From NCBI GenBank assembly GCA_017429695.1, contig JAFROK010000049.1, positions 80,587 through 144,586 on the forward strand: a stretch of 64,000 nucleotides of DNA. The letters run 5' to 3'. The notes under the pieces were generated by a model, which saw nothing but the letters and a program-made list of their open reading frames with translations, was not told the origin of the DNA and made no database searches. Each line of letters opens with the position of its first letter. Within the stretch, counting starts at the first letter, position 1. Source of the DNA: Clostridia bacterium. Lineage in GTDB: Bacteria; Bacillota; Clostridia; Christensenellales; Aristaeellaceae. This document shows, piece by piece, positions 16,183 through 24,909 of the stretch. Made by a program: the position numbers and the translations under genes.

Positions 16183-17898
16183 ATGAGAAAGTTCCTGGCT
16201 GCACTGTTGGTACTCTGCATGGTTGCTTCCTTCGCGACGGCGTTCGCGGAAGCAAGAACCCTGACCCTCTTCAAAGGCGATCCCGGCGATCAGCCCACCG
16301 AAGACAACAAGATCTACAAGCTGATTGAGGAGAAGTTTGGTGTAAACTTCGGCATCACCTTCCTCACCGGCGACCTGGATGAGACCCTGGGCCTGAAGAT
16401 CATCGGCAAGGACTATCCGGATCTGTTTGACGGCGGCAACAGCGCAGACCTGATCATCCAGGGCGGCGCGCTGCGCAACCTGATGGAGTTCATCTCCCCC
16501 GAGAAGACCCCCAACATCTGGAAGCACATCGAGCCCCAGAAGGCCCGCCTGATCGAAAAGGATGAGAACGGCAACGACGTGCTCTACATCATCCCGAACA
16601 ACGGCCTGCTGGAAGACAGCCCCCAGATCGTTCTGAGCGTCGGCGGCCCCGCCTTCTTCGTTCAGAAGCAGGTTCTTGCCTGGGCTGACTATCCGGAAAT
16701 CAACACCCTGAATGAGTACTTCGATCTGCTGGAGCGCTTCATCGCTTCCAACCCCACCGATGAGAACGGCACCCCCTACATCGGATTTGCCATCCTGTGC
16801 GAAGACTGGCGTCATTTCTGCCTGATCAACCCCGTACAGCACCTGATGGGCCGTCCGAACGATGGTGAAGTTTACATCTGCGTGGAGCCGCAGAACTACG
16901 AAGTGACCGGCAACGATCCTTCTGAAGAGTTCAAGACCGAAACCTTCATCGAGAAGCCCTACGCCAAAGCTTACTACAAGAAGCTGAACGAAGTGTATCA
17001 GGCCGGCCTGATCAAGTCCAGCACCTTCACCCTCAGCTACAACGACTACATCGCGGACATCTCCAACGGCATCGTCCTGGGCATGTTCGACCAGACCTGG
17101 GACTTCGGTTCCGGCACCTCTGCCCTGCTGGATGCCGGCAAGTATGACCGCACCTACGTCGCGCTGGACCTGGTATACGATCCGGAATATGTGAACGGCG
17201 TTGAAATCGAGCCCAACTACGTCAATGGTTCCCTGCCGAACGTCCGCCGCGGCTTCGGTATCTCCGTGACCGCCGAAGATCCGGAATTCATCATCAGCAT
17301 GATCGAAGAAATGCTGTCTGATGAGTGGCAGATCATCTTCAACTGGGGTATTGAAGGCGAAGATTACTACGTGGAAGACGGCCGCCTGCTGATGACCGAA
17401 GAGCAGTATGCCAACACCCAGGATGCTGCCTGGAAGCTCGCCAACAAGGCTGACGCTCTCTTCTCTTCCGCTCCCAAGAAGCAGGGCTACATCATGAACG
17501 ACATCACCCTGTCCAGCGGCACCGTCATCAAGGCCGGCAACTGCTGGGAGCCCGGCAACCAGCCCGAAATCGTCTTCGGTCTGATGAACGACTATGACAA
17601 GGCCTTCCTGGCTGCTTACGGCTACCAGACCTGGGCTGACTTCGTGGAAGATCCGATCGAACTGGCTCCCTACGGCGAAGCTTGGCAGATCGACTACACG
17701 CCCGTTGAAACCGCTCACGACAACTTCCTGAAGGTTCAGGATGTCCGCCTGCCCGAGCTGATCATGTGCGATCCGGCTGAGTTCGACGCCAAGTGGGATG
17801 CTTTCGTTGAAGAAATCAAGCCCTACTGCGACGAGTTCGGCGCCTACATGCAGGAAGCGGTTATCAAGGAAGCCCACAAGGTCCTCGATAACGAATAA
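16183..17898 (+). CDS. Extracellular solute-binding protein of a carbohydrate ABC importer
   Basis: A 571-residue binding protein of the large family 1 type (LplA/YtcQ-like), preceding two LplB/YtcP-like permeases. Residues 1-22 form a Sec signal peptide ending in ATAFA-E; the only cysteine there (Cys13, in LVLC) lacks the Gly, Ala or Ser required before it in a lipobox, so it may not be a lipoprotein. The mature part begins RTLTLFKGDPGD, typical of the family. Codon use is sharply biased to C-ending codons compared with neighbours, indicating high expression. GGGAGG sits 8 bases before the ATG. Substrate is probably an oligosaccharide, but cannot be named. A strong terminator follows the gene. 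Confidence 0.9.
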   Translation: MRKFLAALLVLCMVASFATAFAEARTLTLFKGDPGDQPTEDNKIYKLIEEKFGVNFGITFLTGDLDETLGLKIIGKDYPDLFDGGNSADLIIQGGALRNLMEFISPEKTPNIWKHIEPQKARLIEKDENGNDVLYIIPNNGLLEDSPQIVLSVGGPAFFVQKQVLAWADYPEINTLNEYFDLLERFIASNPTDENGTPYIGFAILCEDWRHFCLINPVQHLMGRPNDGEVYICVEPQNYEVTGNDPSEEFKTETFIEKPYAKAYYKKLNEVYQAGLIKSSTFTLSYNDYIADISNGIVLGMFDQTWDFGSGTSALLDAGKYDRTYVALDLVYDPEYVNGVEIEPNYVNGSLPNVRRGFGISVTAEDPEFIISMIEEMLSDEWQIIFNWGIEGEDYYVEDGRLLMTEEQYANTQDAAWKLANKADALFSSAPKKQGYIMNDITLSSGTVIKAGNCWEPGNQPEIVFGLMNDYDKAFLAAYGYQTWADFVEDPIELAPYGEAWQIDYTPVETAHDNFLKVQDVRLPELIMCDPAEFDAKWDAFVEEIKPYCDEFGAYMQEAVIKEAHKVLDNE

Positions 17899-17920
17899 TT
17901 CCTTGTAAAACCAAATCAGG

Positions 17921-17956
17921 TCAGAGGGGAGAGGGGCTCTCTCCCCTCTGATTTTT
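17921..17956 (+). terminator. Intra-operon terminator after the binding-protein gene
   Basis: A perfect 13-bp stem (17921-17933 with 17939-17951, TCAGAGGGGAGAG) with a 5-base loop and TTTTT. It lies between the binding-protein gene and the first permease gene, so it should make most transcripts stop here while a fraction continues, giving excess binding protein. Confidence 0.85.
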
Positions 17957-17974
17957 CGGAAAGGGGTATTGGAC

Positions 17975-18964
17975 ATGACCAGTGTCACGAACGGCCTCGG
18001 AACGCAGAGGCCTCTGAACCGGAAAAAGGGAGGCTTTTTCAGCACGCTCGGCAAGCAGTGGCAGCTGATGCTGATGTCCGTGCCCATGCTGCTTTATGTG
18101 CTCCTTTTCAACTATGCCCCCATGTGGGGCTGGGTCAACGCCTTCAAGGATATCAGTAAGGAACGGGGCACCTTGCAGCCTTTCCTGGACGGCACCGGCG
18201 CCGCCTCCTATGGATTCAAAAACTTTACGGATCTGTTTGATCCCCTGAGTCAGCCCACGTTTGTTTCCAGCATCCGGAACACGATCGCCATGAGCATCAT
18301 CAACCTGGTGTTCGGCACCGTATCCGCGATCATTCTGGCGCTCCTGCTGAATGAAGTCCGTAACAAGGCCTTCAAGCGGACCGTCCAGACCGTTACCTAC
18401 CTGCCACACTTCCTGTCCATGGTAATCGTCGTCGGTATCGCGAAGATCATCTTCTCCAATGACGGCGTCATCACCGAGCTGCTGCACGGCATGGGTTTTG
18501 CGCCCCGGTCTGTGGACTGGCTCGGCACAAAGCAATATTTCTGGTGGATCGTCGGTGTGGTCAACGTTTGGAAGGAAGTCGGCTGGGGTACCATCATCTA
18601 TATCTCCGCCATGACCGGCATCGATCCCAGCCTGTACGAGGCGGCCGCCATTGACGGCGCCGGCCGCTTCCAGCGTATCCTGCACGTCACCCTCCCCGGC
18701 ATCAAATCCACCTTTATCATCCTGCTGATTATGAATATCGGCCACCTGCTGGATACCGGTTTCGAAATCCAGTACCTGCTGGGACCGGAAATTATTAACG
18801 AAGTCAGATATACGATCGACCTGTACGTCCTGGATTACGGCACGCAGAAAACCAATATCGGCCTGGCTACCGCCGCCGGTATCTTCAAGAGCGTCATCGC
18901 TGTGATCCTGCTCACAGCCGCTAACCTCATCGCCAGGAAGCTCGGCGAAGACTCGCTGATGTGA
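17975..18964 (+). CDS. Carbohydrate ABC transporter permease (LplB type)
   Basis: A 329-residue inner-membrane permease with six membrane spans, belonging to the LplB/UgpA branch. The coupling (EAA) loop is visible as EAAAIDGAGRFQRILHVTLPGI (first 20 residues suffice: EAAAIDGAGRFQRILHVTLP), which contacts the ATPase. The ATG at 17975 is preferred because AGGGG lies 8 bases upstream; a TTG two codons earlier would be too close to that site. It pairs with the second permease, which starts 25 bases later. No ATP-binding gene is in this cluster, as is usual for importers in Firmicutes that share an MsmX-type ATPase. Confidence 0.92.
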   Translation: MTSVTNGLGTQRPLNRKKGGFFSTLGKQWQLMLMSVPMLLYVLLFNYAPMWGWVNAFKDISKERGTLQPFLDGTGAASYGFKNFTDLFDPLSQPTFVSSIRNTIAMSIINLVFGTVSAIILALLLNEVRNKAFKRTVQTVTYLPHFLSMVIVVGIAKIIFSNDGVITELLHGMGFAPRSVDWLGTKQYFWWIVGVVNVWKEVGWGTIIYISAMTGIDPSLYEAAAIDGAGRFQRILHVTLPGIKSTFIILLIMNIGHLLDTGFEIQYLLGPEIINEVRYTIDLYVLDYGTQKTNIGLATAAGIFKSVIAVILLTAANLIARKLGEDSLM

Positions 18965-18989
18965 CGACGGTGAAAGGAGGATAAACGTT

Positions 18990-21461
18990 ATGAGCAAAAA
19001 GATTAAGGCGGACGCACCGATCGAGTTCGAAAAAGATAAACGCGGCCTGAAGGATATCCCGGATACCCTGCGCCGCCACGCGCGGATGAGCAAGCGCCAG
19101 ATCCGCTGGTCGCTGATCATCGCCGGCCTGCTGATTGTCCTGCTGGCGGCGGTGATGGCCGTGACTGATAAGCTGGCCACCGACCCGCTGGAAGCGTATG
19201 AAAGCGCCGAGCTCATGAAAGAAGCCGCCGGCGCCGAATACGTCGACATTATTAACAAAAGTACCAGTATCAAGCTCCGGCCTTCTGAAAGCGGAGAACC
19301 CGTCATGCTGGACGGCCGGCGGCTGATCCTGCTGCGCCGTTCCGGCGTCACTGCGGACGATTACTGGTTCACCGTCGTAAATAAGACAGACATCGATAAA
19401 ATCCACGGCCTGAAAAACAACGACACAAAGAGCCTCGACGAAGGCACAGCGGACATTATCCCCCTGGCCAGCGATGGGGACCGGATGCTCTTCGTTTTCA
19501 AAGCCCAGCAGGTCGATATCGACAACACCCTGGCCGCCTGGCCTGAGAATGCCGGATACACGCCGGAGTTCATCAGCTACAACAGCAAAGCCGCAGATTT
19601 CTTCACGGATACCGGTGCTGCTGAGGCGGACGAATCAAACGAATACTCCGTGTTGCTCCACCAGATGCTGAGCAAGTTCACCTTCATCCAGTATACGCTG
19701 AACGGTGGTTCATCTCAGCTCAGCCTTTTCCGGGGCACAGACGCGGACCTGAAAAAGGCGGATGACAACCTTTCCCGGCTCCAGATTATCCGGATCGTTT
19801 TCATCCTGCTGCTGGTCATCGCCCTCGGCGTTCTGGCCTATACCCTGAAAGCGCAGAAAATCCTGACCTTGGAAAAAGCGAAACAACGCCTGATCCGTCT
19901 GGTGGTGCTGTGCGTAGCAGGTGCGCTGACCGCCTGCCTGGTCTTCCTGACCATACAGATTTCCAATCAGAACGACGCGATGATCCGCATCAATCCCAGA
20001 ATCTTCCCCTACGAAGTCGATCATTCGGAAAAGACCATGACCGTTGTGAATGACTTTGACCAGTTCGCAGCGGAAATACGGGAAAAGCCGGTCAACGCTC
20101 CCGCCCCGTCCGGTTACGACGATAAAACCAAAGAAGTCCTGTATGATGAAAATCCGGTCGTCGTCGATATCGGCGCGGTGAAATCGTATATTGAAACGGA
20201 AGAAAGCGAACGGGACGGCACGGACGCCGGCGAAACCGAATCTTCTGCCGAAGAAGCCTCAGGCAGCGCCGCCAAAGGTGTTTCCGGTCTTGCGGACGGA
20301 GTTATTTCGTTCTACTTTGAAACGAGCGATACCGATATCATCTGGACTCCCCTGATCCAGGCGGACAAGATCACGCAGGAAGAAGGCCTGAACCAAAATC
20401 CGTCCGTCCTGCGGAAAAAGAGCGGCGGCAGCGTCTCCTCCACCGTCGCGACCTTCATGCACGCCACGGTCGAAGATGCCGCGATTCCGGGCAGCAATTT
20501 TATCTGGCGGATCCTGCATTACGCAGCCCTGGCCCTGATCGTGGTGCTGTTCGTCACGCTCCTGTATTACTTCCGGTATGAGCGGGACCTGGGCTTCCCG
20601 ATTATCAACACCATCATCCTGATTGTGCTGATGATCATCACGCTCTATCCCGTGCTGAACACCGTAGCCTACTCCTTCTCCAGCGGCAACGCCGCCAGCC
20701 GGGGCAAGGTCGGTCTGATCCCGCAGGAATTCACCACCAAGAGTTACCGGGATATCCTGGACAGCTATATGCTCGGCGCCGGGTGGATTTCCATCTCCAA
20801 GACAATCATTACCACGATCCTGAACCTGTTCTGGACCGGTATGCTGGCCTTCACCCTGACCCGGAAGGAATATAAACTTGGCAAGCCGATCACCCTGATC
20901 ATGGTGCTGACCATGTACGTGAACGCCGGCCTGATCCCGAACTTCCTGCTGATCAGCCAGACCCTGGGCCTGCGGAATACGTACTGGGTCTACATCATCC
21001 CGACGATGTACTCCTGCTTCAACATGATCATCATCCGGACCTATATTGCATCCCTGCCGGGCGAGCTGGTGGAATCCGCCCGGATCGACGGTGCCGGGGA
21101 TATCCGGATCTACTGGCAGATCATCTTCCCGCTGTGCGCGCCGGTGCTGGCCACCGTGGCCCTGTTCATCGCGGTCGGCAGCTGGAACTCCTGGTTCGAC
21201 ACCATGCTGTATAACGACAGCGTCAAGAGCCTGCATACCCTGCAATACGTGCTGAAGGGCAAGATCGCCACAGCCAGCATGACCGCCAGCCTGGCCCAGA
21301 CCAGCTCCGCGGCTGCCACCGAGCTGGCCAAAACCACCGTCAACTCCCGGACCGTGCAGTGCGCTACCACCGTGGTTACCGCTCTGCCGATCCTGGTGGT
21401 CTATCCCTTCCTGCAGAAGTATTTTGTCACCGGTATGGCGCTGGGCAGCGTAAAGGGCTGA
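18990..21461 (+). CDS. Carbohydrate ABC permease (LplC/YtcP type) with ~530-residue N-terminal extension
   Basis: An 823-residue protein whose last 290 residues are an ordinary LplC/YtcP-like permease, including the EAA loop ESARIDGAGDIRIYWQIIFP (about 695-714) and the usual C-terminal GMALGSVKG. Ahead of it is an extension never needed for transport: a basic cytoplasmic start, membrane span 1 (about 40-58), an extracytoplasmic domain (60-265), spans 2 and 3 (about 267-286 and 302-322), a second extracytoplasmic domain (325-505) with an acidic low-complexity stretch at 400-430, and span 4 (508-527). Normal relatives are about 300 residues. AGGAGG precedes the ATG, and the reading frame is continuous with normal codon use, so this is not an assembly fusion on its face. 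Confidence 0.88.
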   Translation: MSKKIKADAPIEFEKDKRGLKDIPDTLRRHARMSKRQIRWSLIIAGLLIVLLAAVMAVTDKLATDPLEAYESAELMKEAAGAEYVDIINKSTSIKLRPSESGEPVMLDGRRLILLRRSGVTADDYWFTVVNKTDIDKIHGLKNNDTKSLDEGTADIIPLASDGDRMLFVFKAQQVDIDNTLAAWPENAGYTPEFISYNSKAADFFTDTGAAEADESNEYSVLLHQMLSKFTFIQYTLNGGSSQLSLFRGTDADLKKADDNLSRLQIIRIVFILLLVIALGVLAYTLKAQKILTLEKAKQRLIRLVVLCVAGALTACLVFLTIQISNQNDAMIRINPRIFPYEVDHSEKTMTVVNDFDQFAAEIREKPVNAPAPSGYDDKTKEVLYDENPVVVDIGAVKSYIETEESERDGTDAGETESSAEEASGSAAKGVSGLADGVISFYFETSDTDIIWTPLIQADKITQEEGLNQNPSVLRKKSGGSVSSTVATFMHATVEDAAIPGSNFIWRILHYAALALIVVLFVTLLYYFRYERDLGFPIINTIILIVLMIITLYPVLNTVAYSFSSGNAASRGKVGLIPQEFTTKSYRDILDSYMLGAGWISISKTIITTILNLFWTGMLAFTLTRKEYKLGKPITLIMVLTMYVNAGLIPNFLLISQTLGLRNTYWVYIIPTMYSCFNMIIIRTYIASLPGELVESARIDGAGDIRIYWQIIFPLCAPVLATVALFIAVGSWNSWFDTMLYNDSVKSLHTLQYVLKGKIATASMTASLAQTSSAAATELAKTTVNSRTVQCATTVVTALPILVVYPFLQKYFVTGMALGSVKG

Positions 21462-21500
21462 TATTCAAAAACACGTAACACGATGGAGGAGGTGAGAGAA

Positions 21501-22424
21501 GTGGCCGTACAGACGATCATCCGGAACCAGCCGCGCAAAGCGCGCTTTCCGGACGGATTCCGCGTCATGCAGGGACAGCAGGAATTCATCACCTATCCGG
21601 ATCACTCCTCCATCCGTGTCTGGCCCTCTGATGAAAGTTCCCATTTTGACGCGCATATCCATTCCGCGGTGGAGATTATCATGCCCAGCCAGGGCGTTTC
21701 CGTTGTCCGCCTGCCGGACCGGGAATACCATGTCAAAGCGGATGAGATCCTGATTATTCCCTCCAACACCCTGCATGAACTGAGCGAGGATGAGGATATT
21801 CTCCGTTATCTGATCCTGTTTGAGCCGGCGCCGCTTTTCAGCCTGGTCGACATGCAGCAGGCCTATCTGGTTGCCCAGCATCCGATTTACCTGCAGGGCC
21901 AGTCTGAGATCCACCGGGAAATCACATCATTGCTCCATGAACTGGTGGACTGCTATTTCCAGCAGCGGGCCATGTGGAACACCCGGTGTTATGCCTGTCT
22001 CCTGCAGGTCTACGCTCTCCTGGCAGAAGAATTCACCGCAAGTACCGCAGCCATAACAGAGGAAGATCGCCGGCTCATTGATCCGCAGATCATGAACATG
22101 GCTGTCAGCTATATCGGTGAGCATTATATGGAGGAAATATCGCTGGAGCAGGTGGCTGCCTTTACCGGATATTCCAGATACTATTTCTCCCGGGCATTCA
22201 AGAATTACTTCGGTATTTCCTACTCCAACTACCTGATGGTCAAACGGGTGAACGAAGCGGTAAACCTGCTCGTCAATACGGATAAGCCCATCGGGGAGGT
22301 TGCCACCGAAGCCGGCTTCGGAAGCATCGCCACCTTCAACCGCGTCTTCCGGAACCACAAAAACTGTACTCCCACTCGCTACCGCTCCCTGTACGGGCGC
22401 CAAAAAGGCAGCGAACAAGATTAA
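21501..22424 (+). CDS. AraC-family regulator with cupin sensing domain
   Basis: A 307-residue regulator. The N-terminal cupin domain shows HFDAHIHSAVEII and the paired metal/sugar-site region IIPSNTLHEL; the C-terminal 100 residues hold two helix-turn-helix motifs (ISLEQVAAFTGYSRYYFSRAF and PIGEVATEAGFGSIATFNRVF in outline). The GTG at 21501 is the likely start: AGGAGGTGA lies 5 bases before it, and the ATG at 21483 would overlap that ribosome binding site. Placed right after the sugar permeases, it most likely senses the imported sugar and activates the operon; this is inference from position. Confidence 0.88.
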   Translation: MAVQTIIRNQPRKARFPDGFRVMQGQQEFITYPDHSSIRVWPSDESSHFDAHIHSAVEIIMPSQGVSVVRLPDREYHVKADEILIIPSNTLHELSEDEDILRYLILFEPAPLFSLVDMQQAYLVAQHPIYLQGQSEIHREITSLLHELVDCYFQQRAMWNTRCYACLLQVYALLAEEFTASTAAITEEDRRLIDPQIMNMAVSYIGEHYMEEISLEQVAAFTGYSRYYFSRAFKNYFGISYSNYLMVKRVNEAVNLLVNTDKPIGEVATEAGFGSIATFNRVFRNHKNCTPTRYRSLYGRQKGSEQD

Positions 22425-22452
22425 CCAGAACAGGCAGAAAGGAACTGAGAAA

Positions 22453-23076
22453 ATGGAAATGTTCAGAAAAGCGCTTGCCATGCTGCTCCTGATGGTTCTG
22501 GCCGCAGCCCTGCTGCCGGCCGCCGGCTTTGGTGAGGAAGAAGTAGAAGAAGCGGATTCGGCTTTCGAGGCCCTGCGGGTGTTGATGGAAACACAGTTCT
22601 CAGCGGATATCCCAGTCGCGAAAGGCGAGTCCTTTACGACTTTTGTGATTGACGACGATTATATCGCCAAGCGCGTTGCTGAAAATCCCAAGCGGAATAA
22701 GGAAAGCTCCTATAACAAAACACCGGACGGCATTCTCTGCCAGATTCTGTTTGAAAACAAACAGAACAGCAAGCGAAAAGACGTCAAGGACCAGGACGGA
22801 AATCCCGTGCAGGAGTATAAAATTATCAACTCCGCCATCAACAGCAATTATGAATATGAGGCCGTCCGGTACAGCAACCTGACCACAGAGCAGATGCTCT
22901 ATTACGCGTACCTGCTCAGCGCCAATTACAGCGACATCCAGGACAAGCTGCCCGCGGGCGAAACCTTCTCCCTCGTCATCAAATACGGGGAGAACCTCCT
23001 GCTGATCAACGACAAGGAAAGCGCGAAGGACTTCGCCGCGCACGTAATCGACGCCGTCGCCAAGCTCGCCGAATAA
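22453..23076 (+). CDS. Secreted protein of unknown function
   Basis: A 207-residue protein with a clear signal peptide (residues 3-27, a run of hydrophobic L, M and A ending PAAGFG-EE) and no recognised domain. The mature part is charged, without cysteine apart from one, and contains IINSAINSNYEYEAVRYSNLTTEQMLYYAYLLSANY in its middle, suggesting an alpha/beta fold. It begins 28 bases after the AraC gene, with AAGGAA as ribosome binding site, and is followed by a strong terminator, so it closes the sugar importer operon. A role in binding or sensing the transported glycan is possible but not shown. Confidence 0.7.
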   Translation: MEMFRKALAMLLLMVLAAALLPAAGFGEEEVEEADSAFEALRVLMETQFSADIPVAKGESFTTFVIDDDYIAKRVAENPKRNKESSYNKTPDGILCQILFENKQNSKRKDVKDQDGNPVQEYKIINSAINSNYEYEAVRYSNLTTEQMLYYAYLLSANYSDIQDKLPAGETFSLVIKYGENLLLINDKESAKDFAAHVIDAVAKLAE

Positions 23077-23099
23077 CCCTCCCCCCCAAAACTTCCCGA

Positions 23100-23134
23100 G
23101 GGGCTGTGATCAAACTCACAGCCCCCCCGTTTTT
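23100..23134 (+). terminator. Terminator of the sugar importer operon
   Basis: A perfect 10-bp stem (23100-23109 with 23116-23125, GGGGCTGTGA), a 6-base loop, then CCCG and TTTTT. It lies 24 bases after the secreted-protein stop. Confidence 0.8.
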
Positions 23135-23144
23135 ATCTATTCCC

Positions 23145-23186
23145 CTAACCACTATCTTCTAATTCCTGACTCCTCATTTCTCACTT
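23145..23186 (+). repeat. Heptamer tandem array at the 3' end of ddh
   Basis: Six units in exact 7-base phase: CTAACCA, CTATCTT, CTAATTC, CTGACTC, CTCATTT, CTCACTT. The array runs from just after a terminator to the first base of the ddh stop codon, with CTR pointing toward ddh. Confidence 0.75.
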
Positions 23187-24163
23187 TAAAGCAGCTTTTT
23201 CCTCATCTCTTCCGGTTCCATCGCCGCCAGGTCCGCCGGCGCGATATCGAACAGCGTCTTGCAGCCGAAGATATTCCGGGCATGCATCCGTCCGATGGCC
23301 CGCGCGCAGGCCACCAATACCGATGCGGTGAACTCCGGATTGGAATCCAGTTTCAGGGAGAACTCCATCACGTGCCGGTGGCCGTTGTCCTTCCCGGTAT
23401 TGCCGCAGCGGATCACCTGGCCGCCGTGAGGCAGCTCCATATGGTCCCGCTTCATTTCATCTTCCGTGATAAAGGTCACGGTGGTGTCGTAATCCGCGAA
23501 GTAATTCGGCATTTCCTTGATCTGCTTCTCGATCAGCGCCTTGTCCGCTCCGTCTTCCGCCACCACATAGCATTCCCGGGTGTGCTTCTGCCGGGTGGTC
23601 AGCTCGGGATTCTCGCCGCTGCGGACACGGTTCAGCGCATCCTCCACCGGCACAGTGTATTGCCGTGCGTCTTTGACGCCGGGAATCCGGCGGATTGCGT
23701 CGCTGTGGCCCTGGCTCACGCCCCGGCCCCAGAAGGTATAGTCCTTCCCGTCCGGCAGTACTGCATTCATCAGCAGCCGGGCCAGGGAAAACAGGCCGGG
23801 ATCCCAGCCGGCACTGATCAACGCCGTATGGCCGGTCTGGAACGCCGCCCGGTCGACGTTCGTGAAATGCTCCGGAATCCGGGCATGGGTATCGAAGGAA
23901 TCAATCACATTGAAATTCCTTGCCAGCATGGGCGTCATCACCGGCAGGTCAGACGCGCTGCCACCGCAGATGATCATCACATCAATTTCCGTTTCAAAAT
24001 CTACAGCGGTTTCCGCAGCATATACCGGCGCGCCGGTCAGCGTTTTCACCGTTGCCGGATCCCGGCGGGTAAACACGCCGGCCAGTTCCATATCGGGATT
24101 CTGGCGGATGGCCAGTTCCACGCCGCGCCCCAGGTTACCGTATCCGTAAATACCGATCTTCAT
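23186..24163 (-). CDS. ddh: meso-Diaminopimelate dehydrogenase
   Basis: A 325-residue NADPH-dependent enzyme that converts tetrahydrodipicolinate and ammonia straight to meso-diaminopimelate, bypassing the acylated branch of the lysine pathway. Evidence is the N-terminal KIGIYGYGNLGRGVE nucleotide-binding start, VMIICGGSASDLP, the conserved SAGWDPGLFSLAR and WGRGVSQGHSDAIR segments that shape the active site, and the C-terminal catalytic-domain end. ATG 24163 was chosen because GGGAG lies 7 bases upstream; ATG 24169 overlaps the dapB stop as ATGA and remains possible. With dapA and dapB it forms one compact operon supplying diaminopimelate for peptidoglycan and lysine. Confidence 0.94.
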   Translation of the reverse strand: MKIGIYGYGNLGRGVELAIRQNPDMELAGVFTRRDPATVKTLTGAPVYAAETAVDFETEIDVMIICGGSASDLPVMTPMLARNFNVIDSFDTHARIPEHFTNVDRAAFQTGHTALISAGWDPGLFSLARLLMNAVLPDGKDYTFWGRGVSQGHSDAIRRIPGVKDARQYTVPVEDALNRVRSGENPELTTRQKHTRECYVVAEDGADKALIEKQIKEMPNYFADYDTTVTFITEDEMKRDHMELPHGGQVIRCGNTGKDNGHRHVMEFSLKLDSNPEFTASVLVACARAIGRMHARNIFGCKTLFDIAPADLAAMEPEEMRKKLL

Positions 24164-24165
24164 TT

Positions 24166-24909
24166 TCATTCTCCCTCTCTCAGCAAATCTTTCATATCAT
24201 AGATCCCGGGCTGTTTTCCGATCATGAACGCCGCCGCTTTCAGGCTGCCTTCCGCGAATACGCCCCGGCTGAAGGCTTCATGCTTCAGGGTGATCCGCTC
24301 ATTCTGCGTGCCGATCATCACCTCATGCACACCGACAATATTTCCCATCCGGATGGCGTGCATCCCCACCTCGTCCGGCGTCCGCTTTCCCTGGCCGGAG
24401 CGGCCCATATTGGCCGTTGCCGCGGGCCGGACATCTTTCACGGCGTTGAACAGCGACAGCGCTGTGCCGCTGGGAGCATCCAGTTTCCGGTCGTGATGCT
24501 GCTCCACAATTTCGATTTCCCCGTCGGGATACAGCGCTGCCGCCCGTTTGACCAGATCCGTCAGCACAGCAATCCCCAGGCTGTAGTTGGCCGCCAGGAA
24601 AATCGGAATTTTCTTCGCCGCAGCCTGGATCCGGACTTTCTCTTCGTCCGTCTGTCCCGTTGTGGCCAGCACAACCGGCAGGTTCCGCTTTTCCGCAAAG
24701 TCCAGCATGGCGTCTGTCATGCTGTGGTGGCTGAAATCGATGATCACTTCCGCCTCCGCAGTACATTCATCAAAGGAGCGGACGCATACGCCTTCCGGCT
24801 CCGCTATCGGATCCACGCCGGCAACAATTTCGCACCCGGCCACCCGGGAGGCGCTTTCCCGGACCTCCCGACCCATATGTCCCGCGTATCCGCAAAGAAT
24901 CACTTTCAT
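24166..24909 (-). CDS. dapB: 4-Hydroxy-tetrahydrodipicolinate reductase
   Basis: A 247-residue reductase of the lysine/diaminopimelate pathway. It carries an N-terminal nucleotide-binding start ILCGYAGHMGREV, the family signature EIVEQHHDRKLDAPSGTAL with the catalytic His and Lys, and the Cys-free C-terminal GSLKAAAFMIGKQPGIYDM. It reduces the DapA product with NAD(P)H. Its ATG overlaps the dapA stop in ATGA and its TGA overlaps a possible ddh start, showing translational coupling on both sides. No independent ribosome binding site of strength is seen. Confidence 0.95.
   Translation of the reverse strand: MKVILCGYAGHMGREVRESASRVAGCEIVAGVDPIAEPEGVCVRSFDECTAEAEVIIDFSHHSMTDAMLDFAEKRNLPVVLATTGQTDEEKVRIQAAAKKIPIFLAANYSLGIAVLTDLVKRAAALYPDGEIEIVEQHHDRKLDAPSGTALSLFNAVKDVRPAATANMGRSGQGKRTPDEVGMHAIRMGNIVGVHEVMIGTQNERITLKHEAFSRGVFAEGSLKAAAFMIGKQPGIYDMKDLLREGE

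Noticed and set aside
16165-18087. A 640-codon open frame on the minus strand opposite the binding-protein gene
   Set aside because: It mirrors the C-rich third codon positions of the binding-protein gene and has no ribosome binding site or known domain; the plus-strand gene has signal peptide and family features.
18990-21461. Two separate genes joined by an assembly error
   Set aside because: The frame is open throughout, codon use is even across the junction near residue 535, and a single ribosome binding site lies at 18977. Read data would be needed to exclude it fully.
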